Of a stretch of DNA of 64,000 bases, positions 37,985 through 49,005 are shown piece after piece. The notes beneath the pieces are model-generated. The model had not been told where the DNA came from and searched no databases. It saw only the letters and a program-made list of their open reading frames with translations. Origin of the DNA: Abelmoschus esculentus (taxonomy: Eukaryota; Streptophyta; Magnoliopsida; Malvales; Malvaceae). The DNA is taken from positions 9,865,501 to 9,929,500 of the forward strand of contig JAUCBN010000020.1 of assembly GCA_035048815.1 (NCBI GenBank), written 5' to 3'. The first letter of the stretch is position 1; each line of letters opens with the position of its first letter. The position numbers and the translations under genes are program-made.

Positions 37985-37992
37985 TATATATA
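37985..37992 (-). promoter_or_regulatory. TATA box of the VQ gene
   Basis: TATATATA about 70 bp upstream of the VQ start codon, at a plausible distance for a short 5' UTR. Confidence 0.5.
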
Positions 37993-38069
37993 TGAAGAAA
38001 ATAATTAAAGAAAATGGTAAGGACGTTCATGGTGGGATGAATCAGCAGCAGTACTTCGCAGCCCGCCAT

Positions 38070-38093
38070 GGTCAAAGTGTCTGAATTTTGACC
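38070..38093 (-). promoter_or_regulatory. Inverted pair of W-boxes
   Basis: GGTCAA (38070-38075) and TTGACC (38088-38093) are two perfect W-box cores in opposite orientation, 12 bp apart, about 155-180 bp upstream of the VQ start codon. W-boxes are WRKY-binding sites. Confidence 0.6.
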
Positions 38094-38099
38094 AATTTT

Positions 38100-39263
38100 T
38101 TTATTCATTAAAAAAATATTTTTTTTTTCTGGAAGACTGGAACCTTGTTTCTTGGGAAAGGAAAAAGAAACTTTAAAAATTGTATTTAACAAAATTTATT
38201 TATTTAAAAAAAATATAGTATTGTTATTTACGTATCTTAATATTTTTTACGTGAGATTAATGTTTTATATTTTTTTAAAAAAAATAAGATTAATGTTTCA
38301 TATTTATGTGATTTGTCAATTATCAAGGTTATTCAATACGTTTAGTACTCTATTTATAAGTATTTGGTGTAAAACTGGACAGTTAAAAGATCATTAGATA
38401 TTATTTATCATATGACTATTACACTCTTTTTAGATGACATGTTTAATAAGATATCTAACATTATCATTTATATATCTCAATTTTTTTAATACGAGATTAA
38501 TATTTCACATCTCTTCTCACTTAAATTTTAATTTATAAATAATGGTTTAAAATTATTGTTTATTATTAATTATCATTCCAAAAAAAATTCAAATCATTTT
38601 CTAATTATCTTTTTCTTAGATTATTTAATATATTATCCTATTAAATTCTTTAATATTGTACCGCTTGGCGCTTGTATCCGGGGAAGGCGTTTATATCGTG
38701 CGGTTGGAACAGTCGCTACCCGCCGCCCGCCTCTTTGTTGGACCAATCTCTTCTCTTGATCCTCTCAGTATATTTATATTAATATTTGATACATCATACA
38801 TGTGTCAATGTGACAATTTTATTGTACAATAATTAAATATAATATTTTTTTAGATTTTATTTTAATTAATTTGAATCGATTTGTGATATATACTTAATTT
38901 TAATAGATGAATCTTTCGATAAAGATTTTTTTATATAACGTTTCAAAATCGATACTTATTTAAACGAGACCAAATTACTTACTACTTGAATCAATTACTT
39001 TCGATAAATAAATACAATATTTTCAATCATGCAATAATTAAATATTTCATTTTTTTATAAATTCTAACATGTTAATAGTTTATAATAAATAAACTCTATA
39101 TATTAACTTTAACTTTGTTTTTATAGTATTTGGTAATATTTATGAGAGGTGTGGATTGAGACACAATGAGAAATCCATCGAATTAATTAATAATTTTTAA
39201 ATAAATTTTGATTCTATTAACCGTTAAAAAAATTATTTATTTTATTTTATTTAATACCTCTGT
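38100..39263. other. Intergenic sequence with a GC-rich island
   Basis: AT-rich except for about 38660-38755 (GCTTGGCGCTTGTATCCGG, GGCGTTTATATCGTGCGG, CTACCCGCCGCCCGCC). That patch lies abruptly in AT-rich DNA and could not be assigned to a gene, organelle sequence or transposon. Confidence 0.4.
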
Positions 39264-39271
39264 CGTGAGAC

Positions 39272-39458
39272 CAGGGACGGGGCTAGGATTTGATATTGGG
39301 AGGGGCAAGAGTCTATTAAACCTTTAAATTTAAAAATTGAGAGGGCCAAAAACCCTATTTAATTAACATTTAAACTAAAAGGGACTAAAAATGCAATTAT
39401 ACCAAAAATTTTGGAAGGGGCAATAACCCATCTCACTTCCTACTCAGCTCTGTCCCTG
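39272..39458. mobile_element. Small hAT MITE
   Basis: Left end CAGGGACGGGGCTAGGA and right end read inward CAGGGACAGAGCTGAG are inverted repeats. Flanks CGTGAGAC and CGTGAGAT match 7 of 8 and have the 8-bp length of hAT duplications. 187 bp, non-coding. Confidence 0.82.
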
Positions 39459-41243
39459 CGTGAGATCGATTTTTTTTTTTCGGGGCAAGATGACTGTAAA
39501 TTGTCGGAGTTAATTTTTAGTTTTAATTATGAAAATAAATCAAATATTATATACCTTGATTTAATTTTAATCATGAAAATAAACTAAAATTAATATAAAA
39601 TCTTTTAAAGTTTAAAACATTTTAGATGTGGAATTGACATTTCGACTCTAATAAATTGAATTTAAATAAATATTTTTTTTTAATATTTTCATTTTGAAAG
39701 AGATATATATTTTATTAAAATAAAATATTATTCGACTCAAATTGATTCAAGTATAGTAAATGTCTGATCGTAAAATATATAATAGTTAAATATTAGAAAA
39801 AGAAAATATAAACTATGTTATTGTTGACCATAGTCTTAATTTAATAACTATCTAGTGATTCAATCATCAATATTTTATAAAACATTATGTTGTCTTTTTG
39901 TTCAGATGCATCTTTGAGTAGATCTATACCATATCTTATGAGATCATATGAAAACTTTTAATAAATGAAAAAGTTTAAAGTTTTAATTGGAGGTGAACCG
40001 GCAGGGTAGAATCAGAATTTAAGGTTGTGGGCAAAACGTAAATGTTTAGATGTAGAGATAAATTTATTAAAAAATTATTTTTTTTAAATTTAAATATGGA
40101 GATAAAAGTAAAAAAAAAAATCTTCAGGGTGATGGCAATTGTCCCTCCCCACTCCATGTACCTTCGTCCCTATGACTTAGATATATAAATATTATTATAA
40201 TCTGATATGAAATCGATTCATATCTATATTTATATCTATATCTATATCTAATTTAATTTCAATCCATATATGAATTTGAATAAACATATTTAAAAATTTT
40301 AGATTTTAAAATATATATATATACTAAAATCTTAATTGAATAGATATTATTTATATTTATATAGATATATATTAAAATCTTAATTAAATTTATATATAAT
40401 TAATATTTTTAGATGATTAATATTTTTTATAATTTATTTATATTTTTTTCTTATTTTATAATTTTTCGTTGAGCTTTAATAAAACAATAGAAATTTGATT
40501 GTTAGAAATATTGTTTGGTTTAACATTTTGATTATATTTTTAATTTTTTATTCGATTATAATATTTATTAAATATTTTATTATTATGATTTAGAAAGTAA
40601 TTATATTAGTAAACTAATAAAACGATAATAATTTATGTAAAATTAATTTATTTGTTGTTGAGTTTTTAATTGATGTTTGAGTTGTTAATTTAATTTATTT
40701 TATATTAGATTATAATATTTATTGATATTTATTTGTACTATTAGTTTAAATATATTTATTTGATAAAAATTATTTTTACTTAAAATATTTTTTTAAATTG
40801 TTACTTAAAAAAATAGATTTGGATTTCATATTTAGATTTGAATTTTAAATATTTATTGGATCAAACTCAAATTTATATAATCAAACATAGATTCAAACTT
40901 AGATTTATTTGGAAGTCTGAATATTTATTGAATTAGACTTAGACTTTATAAAATCTTATCCAAATTTGATCCATTACTATCCCTAATTTGTTCCATTAGG
41001 GATTTGGATAAACTTACACACATATACGGACTAAATTATCAGAAATTTGAGGAACTCTAGTAAAGGGCCTAGCCCATCAGTAACTTAGCAGTTGCTTAAT
41101 ACTAGTAATGGAGAACCCATTTGTTCGCTGTTGATCACAGTTATTTTGATCCAAATTGTCACCAACAGATACAGCAGAAAATGTGACAACTTGCTTGATT
41201 TAAGGTTGAAAAACAACAACAGGTTCTGCAAGATTTAATGGAA
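39459..41243. other. Intergenic sequence downstream of FRO1
   Basis: AT-rich. About 39990-40175 resembles the CAGGGACGG MITE type (GTCCCTCCCCACTCCATGTACC) but has no clear ends. The last few hundred bases probably contain the 3' UTR of the FRO1 gene. No other gene seen. Confidence 0.45.
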
Positions 41244-43477
41244 TCATTTGGCAGATACAGCAGGTCCCTTCCACTTGAAGTTATCCGCATACGACTTCGG
41301 CTGCAAACAGAGACTTTATGAGATGAGATATACTGCCTGGAAAGGGGATGATGAATACAATGGAAACTACAGTCTAATGGGGGAGAATTAGCTCGGTCGT
41401 TACACCAAGGTTTGGGCGTATTGCAATTAATGGAAGAAGTTCTGGGTTTTGGACATTCTAGCAGTATATAAGCTCGTCAAATATAGTGTAACCCTGGTCT
41501 AGATGTCTGAACAAAGTTAAAAGCTCGACCTTTAAGCTGCTATCAGTGCTATAACTTACAGTTAGACTTCAGAGAATCTTTAAGAAGATTGTAATGTGAT
41601 AGGGGGCTCCTAGGAAATCTTATTTCTCTCTACAGTAGAGTTTCCTTCTAGGTATAAGGTTTTCCTATGCATTTTCATTAGAATGTCTCAATTGAACGAG
41701 GATGTTCCACTGTTCGTGGACTTTCAAGATCTTATATCTTAAGTGAATCTCGGGGTCTGCTAATGTGGCAGCTCATCGTGTTGCAGTCAAGTACTGCAAG
41801 AAGATGTGCATGTTGAATTAGGTTCACACAAACCCTTCCTCTCTGTGGTGTCCCGTCATGAGATGGATTACCATGCACCATCATCGATATGGGTTCCAGC
41901 CGTTTCTCTTTTATGTTTTGTATTACCAGCCAAAAAAGAGGGAATGATTAGGATTCCAAAGAAAAATGTCTAGTCAAGGATCAAGACAGTGCAGGACACG
42001 GATGCAGTCATTCCCCTAAGCTCAAAAAGTTCAACCGATGATGAACTATCAGTTTCCTTTAGAAATGTTGGTTTTCATTCTTCTGCCTAGCTGAAATAAT
42101 TAACCATAATTCAAGGCACAAATTCAAAAGAAAAGAGTTTAAAGTTTCAAACCTTCAGCACTGGTGTCTGGCGCTTTTTAACCTGTGTAAATGAGTTCAA
42201 GATGTACCAACAATTAGTTTCTCACGAATGATGGGGCATGATTCATTAAAGGAAAACATTTTGTACAAAAATAATCAAGTAAGCCATCTAACAACAACTG
42301 CTGAATCAAAACTGACTTTGCAGCAAAAGAGTGAAGGAAAAGAAGGAGCATACCACATAATCCCACCCATGTCTCTCAGCAAAAGATTTAGCTGCTGCTT
42401 CACTATCAAAACCGAGTGCAGAATCACCAACATTAGCATAAGGGTCCCCTGTTGATGTCCAACCCATCAATGGGTTCTCCCACCTGTACCATATTATTCA
42501 ATGACAAGAAACTATTGATTTTTGAAAATCAAAATTACAAGAAAAAAAAATCTAAGATCTACTTCCACAAGACCAGATCAAAAAGAAGACACCAATAGTC
42601 CAAATATGGCATTGTGGCATAAGGAAAACAAGATTTCAACAATGAAACCGACGTTACTCGATCAACGAGTGTTGGATATGAGCATTTGTCTGACATGGGT
42701 ATGTTCTAATCTTTCTATATTTGTCCATGTATTCGAACAATCCTTTTGATGGAAAAAAAAAATGTTTGATACAAGTGTAACAAAGAGACGGAGAAGATAC
42801 ACAGAACAAAACGAACCAAACAGAACCTTGATGCAATTTACAAAAAGAAAAAAAAAAACAGAACCTTCAAATAGGGTGCTAAATAAAATATGCATAATTG
42901 ATGATTAGCACTGGCTGAATTCCATCATTTTGATTTTCTTCCATTTACAAGATTCAGCAGAGATTACTTAAGACCACATTCAACTAGAAGAGTTACTAGT
43001 ATTCTAACTGGGAACTGACAAATTGACACAAAAAGGAACAATTTCTACGGCTAAAATGATAGGAAAATTAGGGTTAAAGAAAAAAAGGGGGCAAACATAC
43101 TTTTGTGTTGACACAAAATTGATCTTCCACCTTCCAACTTTCCCAGATCCTTGTTGAGTTGCAGTTCTTGCAGGCGAGTAAATCACAACCTGCGACGCAA
43201 ATCAAGCGTCGTAATAATTCTATATTTTCATATTCTTTCAAGAAATTATAAGAAAAAACTAACGATCGAGAAAAAAAATCCTAAAAGTCGATGATAAATT
43301 GAAATTTACCCTCCTACGAAGATGTTCTTCAGGGATTCCGGAAACCATTCCGACCTCGCCTGACTTGACCTCAACCAATGCATCTGAAGAGAAGGCTCTC
43401 GAGAACGATCCAAAGGCAGTCCGAGCCACTCGAACTTGGCTCGTTAGCTTTTGCAACGAGATCGCGTCGGTCATCAT
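41244..43477 (-). CDS. FRO1: NADH dehydrogenase Fe-S protein 4 (NDUFS4), mitochondrial
   Basis: A nuclear gene for the 18-kDa accessory subunit of complex I, called FRO1 (FROSTBITE1) in Arabidopsis. It helps assemble and stabilise the matrix arm of complex I. I read five exons on the minus strand: 43310-43477, 43101-43189, 42354-42483, 42153-42182 and 41244-41300, total 474 nt (157 residues), close to the usual plant length. All four introns have GT-AG ends and the phases agree. Exon 1 gives an Arg/Ser-rich presequence ending near RAFSSDA, then GMVSGIPEEHLRRR; exon 2 VVIYSPARTATQQGSGK; exon 3 WENPLMGWTSTGDPYANVG and AKSFAERHGWDY; exon 4 is only 30 nt (VKKRQTPVLK); exon 5 PKSYADNFKWKGPAVSAK. 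All conserved family blocks are present and no stop interrupts them. The gene starts with two adjacent Met codons, so 43474 is an alternative start. Confidence 0.95.
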
Positions 43478-43825
43478 CTTCCTCAGAATCTATGCTCTCC
43501 TGGTAATGAAAAATAACCTCGTCGATTTTCATGTTACAAAATCTTTTTTTAGGGAAAAAAAATCGAGTGAATAAAGGTTAAATCCTACATTTAGTCCCTA
43601 TACTATGTTAAAGTTGTGAATTTAATTCATCTATAAGTTCTACATTTTTTATAAAAAATTTTGGTGAAATATACTAAGTTAATTTTATATTAGTATTTGT
43701 GTTATGAATAAAATTTAGATTTATTTTCTAAATTTTAGTTTTATCATTTTAAACCAGAATAATTTAGTAATATTGATTAGGTATAGGAATTCAATTCACC
43801 AAATTAAGGTATATTATATAATTTT
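43478..43825. other. FRO1 promoter and intergenic DNA
   Basis: The first 100 bp are the probable 5' UTR and promoter of the minus-strand FRO1 gene. I cannot name a clear element. The rest is AT-rich. Confidence 0.5.
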
Positions 43826-44994
43826 GGGTAAACTACACAGATAGTCTGTGACCTAAAAACATTTTGCCCAAGGTTGAAACCATTACACCAAGCCAACTTA
43901 ATTGATATGAAACCCTTCAACATATACATATGATATACGTTTTTTATATTTATTCACACAAAATCTTAAATTTAATTTTTTATTTAATTAAATTATTGTA
44001 TATATAATAAATTAAAATATTTAAATTATAATAAAAATTTATTTAACAAACCCTAAACTCTAAATTAATTTAAATTTTATTTAAAAATACTAAACCCTAA
44101 ATTTAATTTAAAATTTTAAGGCTTAAGATTTAGGATTTAGGGTTTACAGTTTAGTGTTTGTGATTTAAGGTTTAAGATTTAAATTTTTAAATAAATTTTT
44201 AAATTTTAAATGACTTTAGTATTTAGGGTTTTTTAAATAAATTTTTATTATAATTTAAATATTTTAATTTATCACATATAAAATTAGGGTTTAAGTTTTA
44301 GGGTTTATGATTTAAATTTTAAATTAAATTTAAGGTTTAAGGTTTAGTATTTTTAAATAAAATTTTAAATATAATTTAAAATTTTAAATGATTTTAGGGT
44401 TTAGGGTTTGTTAAATAAACTTTTATTATAATTTAAATATTTTAATTTATCATATATAAAATTATGGTTCAAGTTTTAGGGTTTAAAAATTTTAAATTAA
44501 ATTTAAGGTTTAAGGTTTACGATTTAGAGTTTATTATTTTTAAATAAAAAATTAAATTTAAGATTTTGTGTGAATAAATATAAAAAACGTATGTCATATA
44601 TATATGTTGAAGGGCTTTATTTTAAGTAATTTAGTTTGGTGTAGTGGTTTTGTCCTTGGTTAAGAGAACCCTAGGTCATAGGTTCAATCCTCCTCAAGTG
44701 CAAGTCTTTGTATTTTGTTTTTCCTTTTTAATAAAATTATGATAAAATTAAATAATTATATTATTTTATTATTATAATAAAATTATGACTAAATTATAAA
44801 AATGTATGAATAACAGGGATTAAATGTGTTATTATTTCATTTTATATTTAACTGCCACGTCATCAGTCCCTTAACGGCAGATGACTATTTTAATACCAAA
44901 TCAATAGTTTGTCGGTGTATTTGATTATTTTTAAAGCATTGTGGTTAGATCGATACTAACCTTATAGTATGTTGATTATCTGTGTAGTTTACCC
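43826..44994. mobile_element. Mutator-type MITE with long inverted arms (2)
   Basis: Ends GGGTAAACTACACAGATAGT and, from the right, GGGTAAACTACACAGATAAT are inverted. Flanked by perfect 9-bp direct repeats TATAATTTT (43817-43825 and 44995-45003). Further inward the arms again match, through TTGGTGTARTGGTTT and TGTGTGAATAAATATAAAAAACG. The centre is full of TTTAGGGTTT-type words. 1169 bp, no coding capacity. It has the same terminal GGGTAAACTA as the element at 24496. Confidence 0.88.
44637..44690 (+). promoter_or_regulatory. tRNA-like A and B boxes inside the MITE
   Basis: TGGTGTAGTGG (44637-44647) fits the RNA polymerase III A-box and GGTTCAATCC (44681-44690) the B-box, at tRNA-like spacing. 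Flanks do not pair into an acceptor stem, so this is not a functional tRNA gene. An A-box-like copy lies inverted in the other arm (about 43880-43895). Confidence 0.5.
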
Positions 44995-45003
44995 TATAAT
45001 TTT

Positions 45004-45397
45004 TAAAGACATTGATAATCAATATATTTAATAAAATGAGACGATAAGAATCTTAAATAAAATTAAAAGTTTAAATACTCACGTAGTAAAGGAAGAAAAT
45101 TGAATTCAAAATATTATTTTTATATTAAATCTCTATGAAATTTTATCTAAATTAACTATAAATAAATTAAATACTAGTGATTAAAAAAATATATAATATT
45201 AATGATAAAAATTAACGGTAATAAAAATATATTTAGACATCTTTAACGTGTAGTTAAAATAAGATGACTATACAAATTTTTATAATTAAAATTTTTATCC
45301 GATTGATAAAAAAATTTATTATACTTAAATTAATATTTAATTTCACATAAAATTTTGTCAAAATAATAAAATTTTATATATAATTTAATCGTACCCT
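45004..45397. other. AT-rich intergenic sequence
   Basis: No gene recognised between the MITE and the plastid-derived fragment. Confidence 0.5.
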
Positions 45398-45861
45398 AAA
45401 GAACATTATAGTTATCTTTGGGTTGGATGAATTGTCCGAAGATGATCGTTTAACTGTAGCAAGAGCACGAAAAATTGAGTGTTTCTTATCACAACCCTTT
45501 TTCGTAAGTATTTACTGGTTCTCCGAGAAAATACGTTGCACTAGCAGAAACAATCAGAGGTTTTAAATTGATCTTTTCCGGAGAATTAGACGGTCTTCTT
45601 GAACATGCTTTTCATTTGTTAGGTAACATCGATGAAGGTATATCAAAGGCTACAAACTTAGAAATGGAGAACAAATTAAAGAGATGACTTTAAATCTTTA
45701 CATACTTACCGCTAATCGAATTATTTGAGATTTAAAAGTGAAAAAATTATTTTATCTATTAATAACAAATAAATTAACATATTACTAAATCACGCGTGTA
45801 TTACCATAGCTGTAGATATAGATATTTTGAGAATACACCTTAATGACCAATGGTTAACGAT
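45398..45861 (+). pseudogene. Plastid DNA insert (NUPT): 3' atpB and 5' atpE
   Basis: The sequence reads, with small deletions and changes, as the end of the plastid ATP synthase beta gene (GLDELSEDDRLTVARARKIE, then SGELDGLLEHAFHLVGNIDE, then LEMENKLK) followed by an overlapping atpE start (MTLNLYILTANRII). The atpE part continues to VDIDILRIHLNDQWLT near 45810-45858. The atpB-atpE order and overlap are those of the plastid genome. Frameshifts and a stop in place of the Trp codon after NRII show it is dead, and its low-level decay suggests nuclear residence for some time. It ends about 10 bp before the first TGGGCT element of the RPL26 promoter. Confidence 0.9.
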
Positions 45862-45870
45862 ACCGTACCC

Positions 45871-45983
45871 AGCCCATCAGAAGCAATATCAGTAGTTTTT
45901 GTCCAAGCATCTTAGTTCTCGGCAGTGGAAAAGTGAAAATAGCCCAAAAACAAGTTCAGAGCTCTTTTAGATCCCAAAGCCCA
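45871..45983 (+). promoter_or_regulatory. Three site II (TGGGCT) elements of RPL26
   Basis: AGCCCA, the reverse of the site II core TGGGCT, occurs at 45871-45876, 45941-45946 and 45978-45983. Site II elements together with teloboxes are typical of plant ribosomal protein promoters and are bound by TCP factors. Confidence 0.65.
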
Positions 45984-46029
45984 ACAAAACCTAATTTTTA
46001 CACCAATTCCAAACCATATATCTTTCTCA

Positions 46030-46037
46030 AAACCCTA
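46030..46037 (+). promoter_or_regulatory. Telobox of RPL26
   Basis: AAACCCTA, a perfect telobox, 67 bp upstream of the ATG and just 3' of the site II elements, in the usual arrangement of ribosomal protein genes. Confidence 0.7.
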
Positions 46038-46103
46038 GTTCTACTGCTTACACCACTGGCCATCTCCAACTCGAAGAGGAGCTAAATCCCACCCACAACA
46101 AAA

Positions 46104-46544
46104 ATGAAGTACAACCCACGCGTCTCCTCCTCTCGCCGAAAGAGCCGCAAGGCCCATTTCACGGCGCCGTCGTCTGTCCGTCGCGTTTTGATGAGCGCAC
46201 CACTTTCATCCGATCTGAGGTCCAAGTACAACGTTCGATCCATGCCGGTCCGCAAGGACGACGAGGTCCAAGTCGTTCGCGGTACCTACAAGGGTCGGGA
46301 AGGGAAAGTGGTTCAAGTTTACCGCCGCAAGTGGGTGATCCACATCGAGCGCATCACTCGCGAGAAAGTGAACGGTTCGACCGTGAATGTCGGAATCAAC
46401 CCATCAAAGGTTGTCATTACCAAGCTGAGACTCGACAAGGATCGCAAGTCCTTGCTGGATCGTAAGGCCAAGGGACGTGCCGCCGCTGATAAGGACAAAC
46501 GCACCAAGTTTTCCGCTGAGGATATCATGCAGAGTATCGATTAA
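46104..46544 (+). CDS. RPL26: 60S ribosomal protein L26 (uL24)
   Basis: A single-exon gene of 146 residues, the normal plant length. The protein is a component of the large cytosolic ribosomal subunit near the peptide exit tunnel. The N-terminus MKYNPRVSSSRRKSRKAHFT is characteristic. The KOW motif lies at about residues 50-76 (KDDEVQVVRGTYKGREGKVV), followed by IHIERITREKVNGSTV and PSKVVITKL. The tail is highly basic (DKDRKSLLDRKAKGR). Codon use is GC-rich relative to its surroundings, as for a highly expressed gene. Upstream lie three site II elements and a telobox. The antisense ORF at 46319-46528 is a shadow. Neighbours are the atpB/atpE fragment upstream and an AT-rich spacer downstream. 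Confidence 0.98.
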   Translation: MKYNPRVSSSRRKSRKAHFTAPSSVRRVLMSAPLSSDLRSKYNVRSMPVRKDDEVQVVRGTYKGREGKVVQVYRRKWVIHIERITREKVNGSTVNVGINPSKVVITKLRLDKDRKSLLDRKAKGRAAADKDKRTKFSAEDIMQSID

Positions 46545-47957
46545 GGTTCTCTCTTGCTTTCCTTTATCTTCTGATGTTGCAACTGTTGAGCTTGATTGTA
46601 CTTTTTTGCTTCTGTTATCAATTGGTAATATGATTAAGAATCTGGGATTTTATGGACTTCATAATAACTATATGTAGTGATTTTTGTTATGGGTTTTTGA
46701 ATTGAGCTCTTTAGAATGATTTTGCTTTGGGCAGTAGGATGGTTTAATTCTATTTAGATTGCTAGAATTTTCTTGAGACATCTTCAACATTTGGCCAACA
46801 TTATTGACATTAATTTCATTTTCTTATATACATATTACCCAAGCTTGTCAATTGTGTTGAGTTGGCAAGAAAGTAGTTCTAGGACTTTCTGAGCTAGTTT
46901 TTAGCACACATTAACTCAGCGTTTTCACGATGTCTTGTTCAATGAAAGCACCTCAGACCCTTTCCGGTGTGCCTCATTTGATCAGACAAACGTATAGGAA
47001 GCTCTTGTACAAGGCAATAGGCGTGAGAAAACTATGTACCATTGCAGTAGTATTAAAAATTGAAATCATTTTCTCTACTAGATAGTATTCTGGTTATAGT
47101 TAGAAAGGCCAACTCTTGCTGCTGACTCTTTTCTTCGTTTAACAAAAGTTTTAAATCAATCTTTGAAATCTGGTACTCCATGGTCTAACCAAGTTTATCG
47201 TCGTTAGCATCAAACCACTTTAAGTTCTAGAAGAGCTCAACTCGAGTTATATCGTCTTTTTGAGAATTGAACTCGATCTTGATTTCTCTTAGGGGATCAC
47301 CATTAAGTTTGCTCATAAGAAGTCAAATTACGATCAATAGATCCAACTCCCAAATCGAAAGTCAAAATACCTTTTAAATCAATGTAGATTTTTAAAGTAG
47401 AAAATGTAGTAACTTTTAAAGGAATGGTTGATTGTCACTCTTAATTTTTAAAGAATCGAAATTGTGAAGCGTAACTCAAATCTCATGATTATAATTGAAT
47501 TATCTCAAATTTATAGGTTAAATAGAAGTTTAACTAAGCATGGATTAGATGAGTTTTAACCTTTTATATAAAAAATAAATAAAAAGAGAAGAAAATAAAT
47601 AGATTAAAAAATAAACTTCAATAAAATTAATCAAATTCTAATCTAAGTTGTAATGTTGAACATTGCGAGTATTTATACCCTAGAATCTTAACAAAATAAA
47701 ATAATGTAAAACCTTGAATAAAAGATAAAATAAATGATAAATATTTTAAATTAAATCGCTAATTTTAAACCAAAAATTTATTATAAACCGTTAATTTAAG
47801 GTGCGATTTTGATCGACTCTGTTTTATCTTCTAGCTAATCCTATCTATATCTCTTAGGTATTTTGAATTTTAATTGTTGATCCGTTTCTAGAAGTTTTGA
47901 TAAAAAAATAGACAAGATTAATACTATCTGGGTATGGGTCTCTAATGTTTACTTAGC
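46545..47957. other. RPL26 3' region and intergenic DNA
   Basis: The first few hundred bases form the 3' UTR of RPL26. The rest has no recognisable gene. Confidence 0.55.
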
Positions 47958-48438
47958 TAGGGATGGGCACGGAACCCGAACCCGACGGGTTTCGACCCGA
48001 CCCGATTCGATCGGGTCGGATTTTTTTAAAAAAATTTCAGGTTCGAGTCGGGTCGGGTTTTTTTCAAGGGTGGTTTCGGGTCGGGTTCGGGTTTAGGGTG
48101 GAAAAAATCCGACCTGACCCGACCCGGGACTAGTAGTGTAATTTTTTCATATATATTTTAGGGATATTTGCAATAATGATCCCTCTTTATATATATTTTA
48201 TATAATTAGGTCACTAAAATTAATTTTTTTTCAATTAGGTCACTAAAATTTTGTTTTTTTACAATTAGATCCCTAAAATTTATTTTTTTACAATTAAGTC
48301 CTTAAAATTTAATTTTTTTTAATGATTCGGGTCGGGTCGGATTTTTTCTACCCTAAACCCGGGTCGGGTGGCGGGTGGAGTATATAAATTTTTGGGTCGG
48401 GTGCGGGGGGCCGAAAACCCGACCCGTGCCCATCCCTA
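47958..48438. mobile_element. hAT MITE with GGGTCGGGT-rich arms
   Basis: Perfect 15-bp inverted ends TAGGGATGGGCACGG and perfect 8-bp target repeats TACTTAGC (47950-47957 and 48439-48446) define a hAT element of 481 bp. Each arm is unusually GC-rich (CGGGTCGGGTTTTTT, GACCTGACCCGACCCGGG). The centre holds four imperfect copies of a 33-bp unit (CAATTAGGTCACTAAAATTT, 48205-48320). It has no coding capacity. Confidence 0.9.
48205..48320 (+). repeat. Minisatellite, about 33 bp x 4, in the hAT MITE
   Basis: Units of the form ACAATTAGRTCMCTAAAATT plus a poly-T stretch. The units diverge stepwise along the array. Confidence 0.8.
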
Positions 48439-48446
48439 TACTTAGC

Positions 48447-49005
48447 TGTTTTTTTTATCTTTTGTAAATACTATCAAGTGTGTTCTTTTTCCATCATTTA
48501 GGTTTATGATAGTTTTTTAATGAGGCTCTTGATAGTATGTTTCTCTCTCAATTTATAAAAGAAAATAGACAAGATAATCAAATAAGGATAATAAAATAAA
48601 TTAATAAAAATAGTTAACTGATTGAACAAGTATAACTATAAAAAAAATTTTGATTGTTCGATTTTGTGATCAGAACATCATCAAACCAACATTGGCTTTT
48701 ATCTTATGGTGGATGATTGACGGAATGTGAATTCGATTTTCTCATTTTTTGTATATCTTTTATTTTTTTCATTTTTCCTTTTTTTTTCATTCATTTTTTA
48801 ACTTCGTAATTTTAGTTTGTCAATCGAATTTTTCTACTGGAAATGAGATGATAACCCAAACATCTCGGCTCGTCTTCTAATCTGTTCACATACCCGACTT
48901 GTCACTCATAATCATCTTCCCATGAAAATCGAAAGTTATACTAAATTAAAAGCATTCATCGAATTCATTAAAGTGTCAAAGTAACTTATACATGCATAAA
49001 CCAAT
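48447..49005. other. Intergenic sequence
   Basis: No gene recognised; AT-rich with poly-T runs. Confidence 0.5.

Noticed and set aside
44050..44560. Interstitial telomere array
   Set aside because: The TTTAGGG words are degenerate, in both orientations and lie within a MITE; not a true telomeric array.
44637..44690. A tRNA gene
   Set aside because: A and B boxes are present, but flanks do not form an acceptor stem and it lies inside a MITE arm.
46319..46528. Antisense ORF in RPL26
   Set aside because: A frame shadow of the highly biased RPL26 coding sequence.
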